The position numbers and the translations under genes were made by a program. Shown one piece after another: positions 1-12,100 of a stretch of DNA of 64,000 bases. Positions within the stretch are counted from its first letter, which is position 1. Every line of letters starts with the position of its first letter. Source of the stretch: Bolinopsis microptera (lineage: Eukaryota > Ctenophora > Tentaculata > Lobata > Bolinopsidae); the NCBI RefSeq assembly GCF_026151205.1, contig NC_087080.1:3573096-3637095 (forward strand), written 5' to 3'. Below the pieces are notes generated by a model. That model saw nothing but the letters and a program-made list of their open reading frames with translations. It was not told the origin of the DNA and did no database searches.

Positions 1-159
1 AAAGCTATGCAACGTGAGACATTTACCCTTTTCTCGAACGATTTTGATAAAATATAGGCGTGGGCAAGTATAGTGGCGAGGTGACTTTAGTGTAGAAAGC
101 TCAAAAAAGCGTACACAACATACTACAACTAAAACACGTAAAACAACTTTTTCTTCCAG

Positions 160-3100
160 GAAAAGAGAAATCACTCCAGAGTGCAATACATTCCAGCCCC
201 TTTGTGGCCCACAACAGATCTATAGTTGTCCAGGAGGCCACGGACACTAAATCTAAGGTTTCCTGAATATCAAAAGCTTTTTAATTGCTACGTCTGGAGA
301 CTTCATTTGAACATTTGAACATTTGAAGATACAGTAGACAATAAAAAGATTCAAATACAAAAAGATGAAATAGCGACACAGATATTGAATTATTGATATA
401 TGTATGAAGAATCTCTTTATTTAATTAAGTTCGAATTAAAACAATTTTCTGTTTCAGTTACAAGAACTGCTAAATGAAACTGATCGTAAGATGGCAGAAG
501 CGAAGGATATGTTCGGGGACCACGGCTATAAGTATAGAGTTATACCAAATGTTACTAGTGCACCAAGGTTCAATCACAGGTCAGTAAATCTATCATCTAG
601 CGCTTAATTTCATGTTTGGTCATTCTTACGAATATCTTTTTAATTTGGTGGTGTAGTGTAAGTATTGGTTTCTCTCTCTCTCCCCCCGCCCCCCCCCCCC
701 CCTCCTTAGTGTAAAAGAATGCCTCTCATTTATCGAGGACATTATTTTTACGGGTTTACTCATGGGTTGCAGAATCGTTCATATAGAACCGATTCTCCAA
801 CCATCTAAAAACTACTTTTAAGGAAGGGTACCCCCAAAAGATCTTGAATCTATCCGGCGGAAACATTCCACCGGATTAGTAACACCGTTTTGAACATTTT
901 CTTGTGTTTGACATACGTCAATGGTTTCTGGTCTGGTTTTGGTTTGTTTTTGCATTTAAAGTATTCGAAATAATTTTAAATTCAGGAAACGGTATTTCAT
1001 TTTGAGGTTTGTAGTGACGAATTTTAAACTTTTATGTCCATGACAAGAATTTATGTCGAAAAAAGAAGTTCTGGAGAACCCGGGCATTGATCCCGGTGGC
1101 CGGTACCTCTCACATGCTAAGCGAGCGCTCTACCATTTGAGCTAGTCCCCCTTGCTGCACTTGAATCTGAAGCAAGAAGTATTCTTTAATTAAAACTTGC
1201 TTTTCATGTACTGCGTACACCATGTATGTAGATTGTGCATTTTGGTGTCAAATGACATTAAGTGATCATTGGAACATAAAGTTTAAGATAGCAGGACTGT
1301 CCTTACAGAACGTTTATTTCAAAGGTTATTCGACTTATAACCTTAACATCCCAATACCTTCTCTTATATTTACAGCGGGGTTACCGTCTTATTAGTTACG
1401 AGCACCTTCATTTGAATTATCTTAAATTTCGCATATTTTAAAATCCGCTTTTTAAACTCACCGCTTTAGGACATAATACATGTTACAAGACATAATATCA
1501 TGTCTCTAATATCTTAATAAGACGCACTAGACCACTAGTGGGTGGGTACCTCAGGAGAAATTCCTATAAATGTCGTGTATGAATCATAATATGTATACTG
1601 ACATATTGTACATCAACCGTTCAAAATTTAGCCGTACTTTTAACTGTCAACGCTAATTATCTTAATAATGAAAGGTAGACATAATATCATAGATAATCAA
1701 TAAATGTGCGAAAAAAAAAGAAGTTCTGGAGAACCCGGGCATTGATCCCGGTACCTCTCACATGCTAAGCGAGCGCTCTACCATTTGAGCTAGTCCCCCT
1801 TGCAGTACTTCAATGTGAAGCAAGAGTCAAGACGCATTATTTCTATTCTTTGTATCGATTAAAACTTATAATGTAATATAACTTGATTTTCATGATTTTA
1901 TGTAGATTGTGCATTTAGGTGTTAAATGACATTAATCAGTAGTCAATGACTAGACAGGGTTATTGAAAGTGATCACTGTAACAGAATAAAGTTTAAGATA
2001 GCAGGACTGTCATTAAAGAACAAATGTCCGCTTATCCAAATTATTATCCGACATAAAACCTTAATATTTCAATACCTTTCTGTGTATGGCATGGCAGGAG
2101 TGATTATCATAAGCAAACATTTAAAAATTTAAATGAAGGTCTTCGTAACTAATTAACCGTTAACGCCGGAGTCAATATATAATTAAACAACGAACTACTT
2201 TTTACGTGTTTTTTGTTCCTCTCGTTAAATACTAATTTTATGTTAATCGTATTATTTAAGCTCTGTTAAGTTTACCACTCCTCACTAAAGGAAACAGCAC
2301 TTTGTGTGTATAGCAAAATATAGTTCACCAACTGTACATAATTGAGTCATACTTGTAACTGTCAACACTGATTATCTTAATAATGAAAGGTAGACATAAT
2401 ATCATAGATAATCAATAAATGTGTCGAAAAAAAGAAGTTCTGGAGAACCCGGGCATTGATCCCGGTACCTCTCACATGCTAAGCGAGCGCTCTACCATTT
2501 GAGCTAGTCCCCCTTGCTGTACTTCAATGTGAAGCAAGACGCATTATTTGTATTATTTGTATTGATTAAAACTTGTAATGTAATATAACTTGATTTTCAT
2601 AATTGTATGTACATCATGTATGTAGATTGTGCATTTTGGTGTTAAATGACATTAAGTGATCACTGGAATAGAATAAAGTTTAAGATAGCAGGATTGTCCT
2701 TAAAGAACAAATGTCCGATTATCCGACATAAAACCTTGATATTTCAATACCTTTCTGTGTATGGCAGGAGTGGTTATCATAAGCAAACATTTAAAAATTT
2801 AAATGAAGGTCTTGGTAACTAATTAACCCGCAGTCAATATATAACTAAACAACGAACTACTTTTTACGTGTTTTTTGTTACTATCATTTACTAATTTTAT
2901 GTTAATCGTATTATTTAAGCTCTGTTAAGTTTACCACTTCTCACTAAGGGAAACAGCACGTTTTGTGTATAGCGAAAATATAGTTCACCAACCGTACATA
3001 ATTTAGCCGTACTTGTAACTGTCAACACTGATTATCTTAATAATGAAAGGTAGACATATCATAGATAATCAATGAATGTGTCGAAAAAAAAGAAGTTCTG

Positions 3101-6100
3101 GAGAACCCGGGCATTGATCCCGGTACCTCTCACATGCTAAGCGAGCGCTCTACCATTTGAGCTAGTCCCCCTTGCTGCACTTCAATCTGAAGCAAGAAGT
3201 ATTCTTTAATTGCAACTTGCTTTTCATGTACGTCATGTATGTAGATTGTAGATTGTTCATTTTGGTGTCAAATGACATTAAGTGATCATTGGAACAGAAT
3301 AAAGTTTAAGGTAGCAAAACTGTCCTTACAGAACGTTTATTTAAAAGGTTATTCGACTTATAACCTTATCCTCCCAATACCTTCTTCTCTTATATTTACT
3401 GGGGGGCTACCGTCTTATTAGTTACGAACACCTTCATTTGAATTATGTTAAATTTCGCATATTTTAAAATCCGCTTTTTAAACTCACCGCTCCAGGACAT
3501 AATACATGTTACAAGACATAATATCATGTCTCTAATATCTTAATAAGACGCACTAGACCACTAGTGGGTGGGTACTACAGGAGTAATTCCTATAAATATC
3601 GTGTATGAATCATATGTATACTGATTACTGTACAATAACCGTTCAAAATTTAGCTGGTTTGTAACTGTCAACACTGATATATTATCTTAATAATGAAAGG
3701 TAGACATAATATCATAGATATTTAATAAATGTGCGAAAAAAAAGAAGTTCTGGAGAACCCGGGCATTGATCCCGGTACCTCTCACATGCTAAGCGAGCGC
3801 TCTACCATTTGAGCTAGTCCCCCTTGCTATCCGAAGCAAAGTTTTTGTATTAATATCAGCCGCGCGCTCCATTTATACTGCCCCTTGCGCGCTTTTTTTG
3901 GTACCCTGCCTCCTGGCTGGAAATAAGGAATGACCACAAAGAGGATTACTGGAAGGAATCTTGTAATTTCATTCATTCTGATACAGTTTTGTCTTATTTC
4001 TTTGTTTTTAGTGTTACTAAGAAGCACTATATAGCAGCTCTTCACTTCTTCACTTCTTCTTCTGACTGGTCGACTGTAACTTGTAAGCCTCCCTTAAGGT
4101 AGCTTTCACCCCGACTTGTTCAGTAAACACGATCTGTTTCAGCCCGATTACCCTCGCCCGCACCATGGTTGATGAGAGCTCATCTCCTCCTACAGCCCTG
4201 AATGACACTCAGAAGTTAGGAGTAGTAACTGTGGAGACACTGCCTCCTGAAACTAGTACACTCGACCTGACACGGATCAGACAGCTGTTAAACCAGGGTA
4301 AATCTCAGCTGCTTTGTTCTGAAGATAGAAATATTTATTTATAACGATTCTGTCGCTGTGATAATTGAGTACATTGAGAAGCTCAATTTAGTGTAACTAA
4401 TTACATTATAACACTGATACTTAGAAACGTTCAATTCACTGTGTTTGAAAAAACGCGACGAGGATAATCGGTTTTCATGAGCTTAGTGCTTACTTGTCAA
4501 CATACGTCCAGTTATAAAGCGCTATTCAGGATCCTCACTGTAGGTCGACACTGAAAGTCGGCTGAACAGTGAGTACCGACTACAGTGTCAACTTACAGTA
4601 TGATTACCGTTCATGATAATACCGAATAGAATCATTTGTAATCAGCGAGCCCAAATTGTTTACATTTTTCTGTTCTGGCACTGTCTCTTGAAACCCTAAC
4701 CCTCATTAACCACTGTCATACTCCTTATCACATGTTCCTGATTACATGTTCGCTCCTGAAAACCGCCTGAAAAAGAAAAACCAACGACTTAATTCCTCAT
4801 GATATTCCGTCAAACACGGTCTAAAATCAGTCAGCTGACAGCTCTAATTACAATTCCATTTAAATAACTAATCTCTAAATTCCACACGCTTGTTACTTGA
4901 GTGTATTGACTCTGTATCACGTTATTGTACTGCTTGGCACGTGGAGCCTGTATTTAAATCAGTAGTAGAGAGCGTGTACAGTGTGATAGATGGTCCACCT
5001 ATTCTAGGATTAGCATAATGGCTTGGTTCTCCCTATACCCTCCCTATACCCTCCTATACGCCCACGTTTTAGCTTCATCTAAGGTCAAGATGGCTAATAC
5101 ATCAGGAGATCAGTTCCTTAGGATTTAGCTCATCACTCGCTCTCACTGCTCTCTCTCTCTCTTTACGTTTACTGCTGTCACACGTACCGTCACACGTGTG
5201 CTTTTAATCCTGTACACACCCTTTTCAGTGATTTGTAACTTTCGAATTTTCGGTGAATTACTCGTCTGTTTTGGCTTGGAAATGACCTTCCTTTAATGTT
5301 AGTGGCAAGTAGCAACATACAGTGAAAGTGCCTTGTTAGACTGATTTGACACTGAAATCCCAGGAGAAAGCCTCATTTCAGTAGCTGTTATGCCGTTACA
5401 ATGTCCACGGAGAGAGTAAAGATTGTAGACAGCCAGATCAGTGCATGTCTAGATCACTATCTGCTTGTAGCTTTACTGACAGTTTTCCCAAGAGATTGTC
5501 AATATGTCTTTCCTGTCCTCATTAATCATAATGCGGGGATTGTTTAATTTGTCTAATGGTTATTATAATATATTACAATATATTAATATATTAACCCATA
5601 GTTTACCAAGATCGAGCAAATAATTCGTCTGTCTTTGCTTAGAATCCAGTTAAAACTTCCACGCAGCTTAGCTGACATGTCACAAAGTAAAATTTAATAC
5701 ATCAAATCCCACGCCTTTTCAAAAATCCGCCATTCTGTCCTTCCCAACTAAATTTCCCTCCTTCCCAACTAAGTTTCCTTCCACCACATATTACTCTATA
5801 ATGTAGAATTAGTGTCCAGGACGTCCGGCGATGCTCCCTCACTCTGTCCCAATCCCCGGCCCTTCTCCAGTCGTTACCATAACGGACACGAAACATGATA
5901 GTTGCCTCTTCGAGAACGTAATGAGATTATCCAGCTATTCTAAAACTCTGACCCTGGGACACGTCGTGCTACCCTGTTTGGAAGGGGGTTTCGTCCAATT
6001 TATATTGTGTATTTGTGTTGTGCGTGGTGGTTTTCTCTTTGTTTCAATGTGTTGCTAACGTTAGTTTGGTGTTGGCACAGTATAATGTATTTGTTGGCAA

Positions 6101-9100
6101 ATTGCTATCGATTTAAATCACACATGGCGCTCTTTCGTTCTTATTCTATTTGAATCTAAATGATGACTATCGATCTGAGCTGCCGTTGTAAATTTTCTAA
6201 TAGTTTTTAATTTGAAACTTGTTACTGAGTCTAGAAATCTTAACAATTATTCCGTTTAGAAAAGGAGAACTGTGTTCTGACGGCTCAGAATACATTGATC
6301 AACTCAAATTTGGTCAACACCGCGACTGCAGTAAAAATTAACAAAGTTCTCGACTTCAATGAAGACATTCCCTCGGTAAGAATAATAATATTATTCTTTA
6401 ATTAATTTTTGAAACTCCTCCCGTATTTACCGAGTTTACTCAGGTTTCATCTCGAAATGATAAAGAGATAATTAATTCCTGTTAAACTTATTTTAAGTAG
6501 GAAGTATTAATGGTGGAATCTGAGATGGCGGTTGCCATGACCAGTATTAAGCATAGCAACCACATTACAATTAAAATAACTCGCCCGAACAAACACCTAA
6601 TGTTCTTTTGCTATTTTTGTTTGATATCAATCCGGGTTCACGCAGTGTTGTCAAGTGTAGCTGTATTTCTGACAGAAAAAAATAGCTGAACCACTTTATT
6701 ATGTAAATCAGGTAAGAATGGCCGATAGATCAAGAAGAAAAGTGAGAATAGGAGACACTCAAAAAGCTGCAGCAGCAGGAGAAGCTGAAGCTCGAGACCA
6801 TTGGTCTCCCGTTCCAGTCGAAGTTAATGTATGTTTATTTAAAGTTTTAAATTTTAAACCAACTACGTTTTGTGCTCTTTAAAACGCCATTTGTGCCCTT
6901 ATTGATAACGGTAACTTTTAAGATTAACGATCACTACATGGTTACTGATACAACCATTACCCGTTTATCACCTGCAAAGCTAGTCTTTACATTGGAACAT
7001 TGTCTATACCTTGTGGATGTCTAGTAGTCCACTGTGCTAGACATCTACAATGTAATTACAAAACTTGGTGGTTAACAAATCCAGGGTATCTCTCCCTGGA
7101 TACGGTGTCATTTGTCCCTTTGTGCTGAGGCCCCAGGTGTGGCCTGGCTGCCTGGCTGCCTAGCTGCCTAGCTGCCTGGCTGCCTGGCTGCCTGGCTGCG
7201 GGCTAAAGGCTCTCGTTTTCCGAGTGGTTTGCTTGGCAATATGGTGTTTGGCTGGCAGCGTATTTTAAAAATTACTAAAGAAAAAACCTTTTTAAAAGAA
7301 AGTGCAGTCAATCCTGAAACAAATTGATAGTGCACTTAATAACCTCCTGCCATCTAATTTTGATCAAGCATTTCTCGAGAAAAATGAAAATTGCTTGCGG
7401 AGTAAAACTGTCTTTTTCTTGCAGACTAACCACGTGGTTATGAGTAGTAAACCAGAAAAAAGTAACTCGTTTGAGGCGTCCCCGCCGCGACTCAGGGAAA
7501 GCAGCTCGGAGAGTCTCGTGTCACCAAGCAGGTACTGACTTTGTAGTTCAACTAGTTTCTAGGTTTCTTTGTATGTTTGTTTCAGCTCACTTCATTAGAC
7601 GAATTGGACGGTGGATCTTCTTAGCATTTTCATTAGATTTTCATTACATTCGTGCTGCGGACTTCTAGTTCGAACTCTCATTCACTTAGTTCACGGTCCT
7701 TAACTTCATGCTGACTTTAATAGTCTCCCATTATTAATTAACATGCTAATTACATAATTCATACATTATTCGTACTACCTTGTGCTAGTCACAAAATAGG
7801 CTGAAATATGTGGTACTCGTCAAAGTTAAGACAAGATTAAGACCTAGCTGGTAAATACGAAATCAAACTCCTAAAACTAAAACTTAATGCCTTTGTTATG
7901 TGCGCCGAACATTCGTCAGGATTCTCAGGATTAAGGTATTTCATAGAAAAATCACCTGAACAGAGTATAACTGGCTCTCTTACAAGGCTTTAATAAAGAA
8001 TAATCTTCATGTTAGACTCTACAATACAATGAGTTGTGGAACTCCAAATCGCTATAATCACCAACATTAAAGTTGATAATTCACCTAGACCAGTCCGCTG
8101 TCTGTAACTCTACTTGTTAAGGAGATTCCATATCTCATCTCAAGCTGATTTCTGCGAAGTTTGCTGTTTCTTTTGTTCTGTGAATCTAGTGAGATGTCCA
8201 TGTTGTCACGTATTAAATTTCGTCTTAGAATAAAGAAGCAGCAGAGTTTGAAGAAAAGAAGTCCGAAGAGTGATGGTGGGAGTGATTCAAAAGACGATAA
8301 AACTAAAACTAAGAAAAGGTACAATAAAAGAAAACTTTATATTTTATCATTGATCATGGCATGAATCTCCTTATTTGGTTTGATCTCGTTTCTGTTGATA
8401 AAAATTTCAATCTATTCGATGATAGCCAGCAAAGTTCACCCGTCAAACTTCAAAGTAATTATCGCGGACAAAAGTGGCAGAGCTATTGAATTACCTGCTA
8501 TAACATCTCCATGATTAAATCTGGGAATCGGTTCTATGAGGGATCAGGGGACTGAACATGAAATTTCTAACAACATCAACTTTGATTCTTCAGGGTTGAA
8601 ACATTTTCACATCAATTGTTTTATGACACTTATTTTATCGACAGCGTGAGTCACAAGTTTCTTAATTACTTGAATTTGCCGCAAATTTCTTCAATGTGTT
8701 CGGTATTTCCACCACTGGAAACAGAATTAGAAAATCTATCTTTGTGCGATACAAAATAACTTTGATTGTGTTTCCTTGTGCCTGTAGCTTGTTTGGGTTA
8801 TTTCTGACTTGTGCGATATACGTTCAATGTACTCATGCAAACAAAACAACCAACACTTAACTTGGACTCTACAATCATGACCTTATATTAGCCTATTTTA
8901 GTGCAAGTTATGACACGTGTTTATTAGCTGCTACTTAAACATACTTAACAAGTTACTGATTTGCACAATGACCCCCAACATATTTTCTGGCTCTATGCTT
9001 CTTTCTTGCTCATTGTTTCAGTTTGCGAGCTTTTGAAAGCTTTATATTGCAGTAGTGGGCCTCGTAACATACCATTAACCATTATTGTGTGCAATAGTGT

Positions 9101-12100
9101 AATATCTTGATTGTTATTATAAACTGCGATTTGTTGCTTGTTATCTATAATTACATAATTAGTTAATTACCTTGTTATTATTATTTTGTATGATATGGGT
9201 TGTAGACTGTACGATAACTTTAGTGACTATCACACTATCACCATTGTAGTCCAGTGACCAATACAACTGTTTAAATAGTGGTATAATCATAATTATAGGT
9301 GGTATAATAATTATTATAGTAATTATAGTGTAATTATAGTGATCATGTGATTACATTCTAGAAGGAAAGATATCAAATTAATCGCGTGCATGGACTATGT
9401 AAAAAGATCAATCCTAACATGTGATTAAAAGTTTTTCATATAACTATAAGAAACAGATATTGATCAAAGAACTTGCTGTGCTTCACTTGCTTGTTAGTTG
9501 TTATAATACTTATAATATAAGTACCGACTGACTCAGATCAAAAGTTTTAAATCGTATTAAAACGGACACAAACGGCATTATTTTTCAATTGCTTTTGTTC
9601 TTTGGTTCTGACTTGGCAACCTTATGCAGTTATTTCCTTACTTTAGTATTCAGTTGGTGATATTTTTGAGAATTCTTATATTTATTATATAATATAATAA
9701 ATATAAGATCTTTGGTTATATATATAACCAAAAATCTTCGTATCAGTATAAGATATTTTATCCTCTAACAGTTTAAACTTTATTTGGAGTTAGGAGAGTA
9801 ATAGTTTAAACCTTGTAAGGAGTTGATAGCTTGTATAAATGTTATATTTCTTTGAATATTTAAGTGCGTTTATTTGGAGCTTCGTTGGCTTTCATAATCC
9901 CAGCGTTACCTCAAATTTGGGTGTTATGTTCGCCGTCCTAAAATTTGTATTTCTTAGTCATAAGAAAGTAAGATTAAACTGTAAATCATATTTATATTAA
10001 TCAGTTAATCAACGATTTTAATATTTCTGCCTCTAGGTTAAAAACTAAGAATGCTGATTCAATTTTTCTGTCTCCTTTTCATCAACATCCTGACCTGCAA
10101 AGCCTACATCACACAACAAGAAGTCTGCAAGTCTAACGTAGTCGTGAGAGCTGTCATCCTCCCAAAGAGCACACTTCACCACGGACATGGAAAACTAACC
10201 GTCCCAAAATTCTACAGACTCTTCGAGATCAAGATACAAGAAATCTTCAAAGACGACCTCAAGACTGGATGGTACGAAAACAGCGTACACTCTGCGATAA
10301 GCAAAGACACCTCCTTCAACCCTGATGCGGATGGATGCGACATTCCTGTCAGCAACAAGCCAACAGAAGCGCTCCTCTACTTCGACAGTTTGGGCAAGGT
10401 AAAAAGGACCTGCAAGTACTGGAGTGACGTCACAAGTTTCGAGAAGAAAGCTCTGAGGAAGGATCTGTACGACTGTGACTGTGATTTGGACCGTTGTTTT
10501 GATCCTGTGAGTAGAAAGAGGGGCAAGCCTGACTGTGATATGAAGAAGATGAACATGATCCGGTGCACGAGGGATGCTGACTATAAATGTGTCTGGAAGG
10601 GAGCGCAGAAGACGTGCCTTGCTTGCAATAGTTACAGTCCAGCCAAGAAACATTGCGCTAGTATGTGGTTCTGATGAGATCTAGGGGGCTACAACTTTCT
10701 GGAACTTTCTAGAACTTTGCACCTTCTTACATAAAATGGAGAGATGTGGCTAGAGTTTTGAGAAACTATAAGTATAGGTTACGACTGCACTGATAGGAAC
10801 TGACTTGGTCTTCAAAAAAACAACTTAGAAAAGATGAAGAGATTTTAATGATTACTTTTCTTTGTAAGTTATAAGTTTATGATAATTCCTCTGAATGCCC
10901 ACTTCTAAATCGTTGTATTTTAGTCATTGCTTCGTGTCTTAAGTGTAGAAAATGTGCAAGTAGTAAGCATGATATTTCTGATTAATAAATTTAATATTCT
11001 ACAGTTTTGAAGTAAACTACATTATCATATTATTATATTATGTTTTGTAGTTCATTAATTATATTATGTTTAGGCAAATACGTTAAAAAGAGGAAAATAT
11101 GATAGTTATTTATGTAAAATTCGTTTAAATCTGCCAATGACGGTCTTAAGCTCGTGTCCTCAACCGTGCGTTTTATTTGTGTATACATAATGAGTTTTCA
11201 TTGCTGTATTGAGTATTGACGGGTTTCCGATATTGTGGCTTCAAATTACTAGTTATAAAGCCAAAAAGATAAAATCTTAAATTTCGATTCTTGTTAGGAG
11301 AGAGTAATCTTGTTCACCCATTAAAATCCACATAACCAGAACAATCTAACCTAACCAGTGGGCTCAGCCAGTCGCACATAATTGAGAATAGAAAGAGTTT
11401 GTTAATGGTGAAGGATGGAATTATATATCTGGCCCCGGTTGATATTGGATAATGATATGCCTGGCTCCAGTTGGTTCCAGTAGATTTGTCATGTTGCTTT
11501 ATGACGGGTTGATGGGATTGTTTTATAGTTTGAATTATAATTAACCAAATAAACTTGGCTCCAGTTGTTATAATACATAAAATAACATAATATTATTATG
11601 TTGCTCTTTCCGGTCACTATCTTAGTACCTCATTCAACTCCTTTAATCACGGTCATCCGCTACATGTCTTTGATCTACAACAAATGCAATAGAATTGAGT
11701 CTGAGGCTTTGAAATTCAGCCAGCCTTAACTATAACTTTATGTCAGTGATTGTGTTAAGATGCTACATGATGCTGCTAACTATCGAGCATCACAATCACG
11801 GGTATTGAGATGTTGCCAAGTCACGTGATCACTTATAGGTTATAAGGTTATCGCGGATAATTTGGTCATTTAAAACTTGGTTTCTTTTAGCGTGAGTTGT
11901 CTCCAGTCGTGGATATTATAGCTCAGTTAATTAGTTATGCATAATTTAACTTATCGATTAGAATTCTTGGGATTTTATCGACCAGCCATCCACCGAACCC
12001 AAAAAAGTTTGTTGTAGCATTCTTCTGATATACAATCGCTCGATTGTTCGATTCATTACGCAACAAAAATTACGAAATAATAGAACCCTAAATTGCGTAC

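Larger units (their letters stand above)
1010..3835. repeat. Tandem array of ~650-715 bp units, each with one tRNA-Ala
   Basis: The five tRNAs recur at 1072, 1727, 2441, 3099 and 3751. The spacers between them are also homologous: shared blocks include GACATTAAGTGATCA near 1256, 2648 and 3279, AATAATGAAAGGTAGACAT before each of copies 2-5, and TTTAAGATAGCAGGA near 1282, 1991 and 2682. Some units carry small deletions, so this is a diverged tandem segmental duplication. It occupies most of the intron 580-4142. Confidence 0.85.

Noticed and set aside
10195-10653. 152-codon minus-strand frame over TIMP-like copy A (and 142 codons over copy B)
   Set aside because: Both are shadows of the plus-strand coding sequence, which has a signal peptide and TIMP-like motifs.
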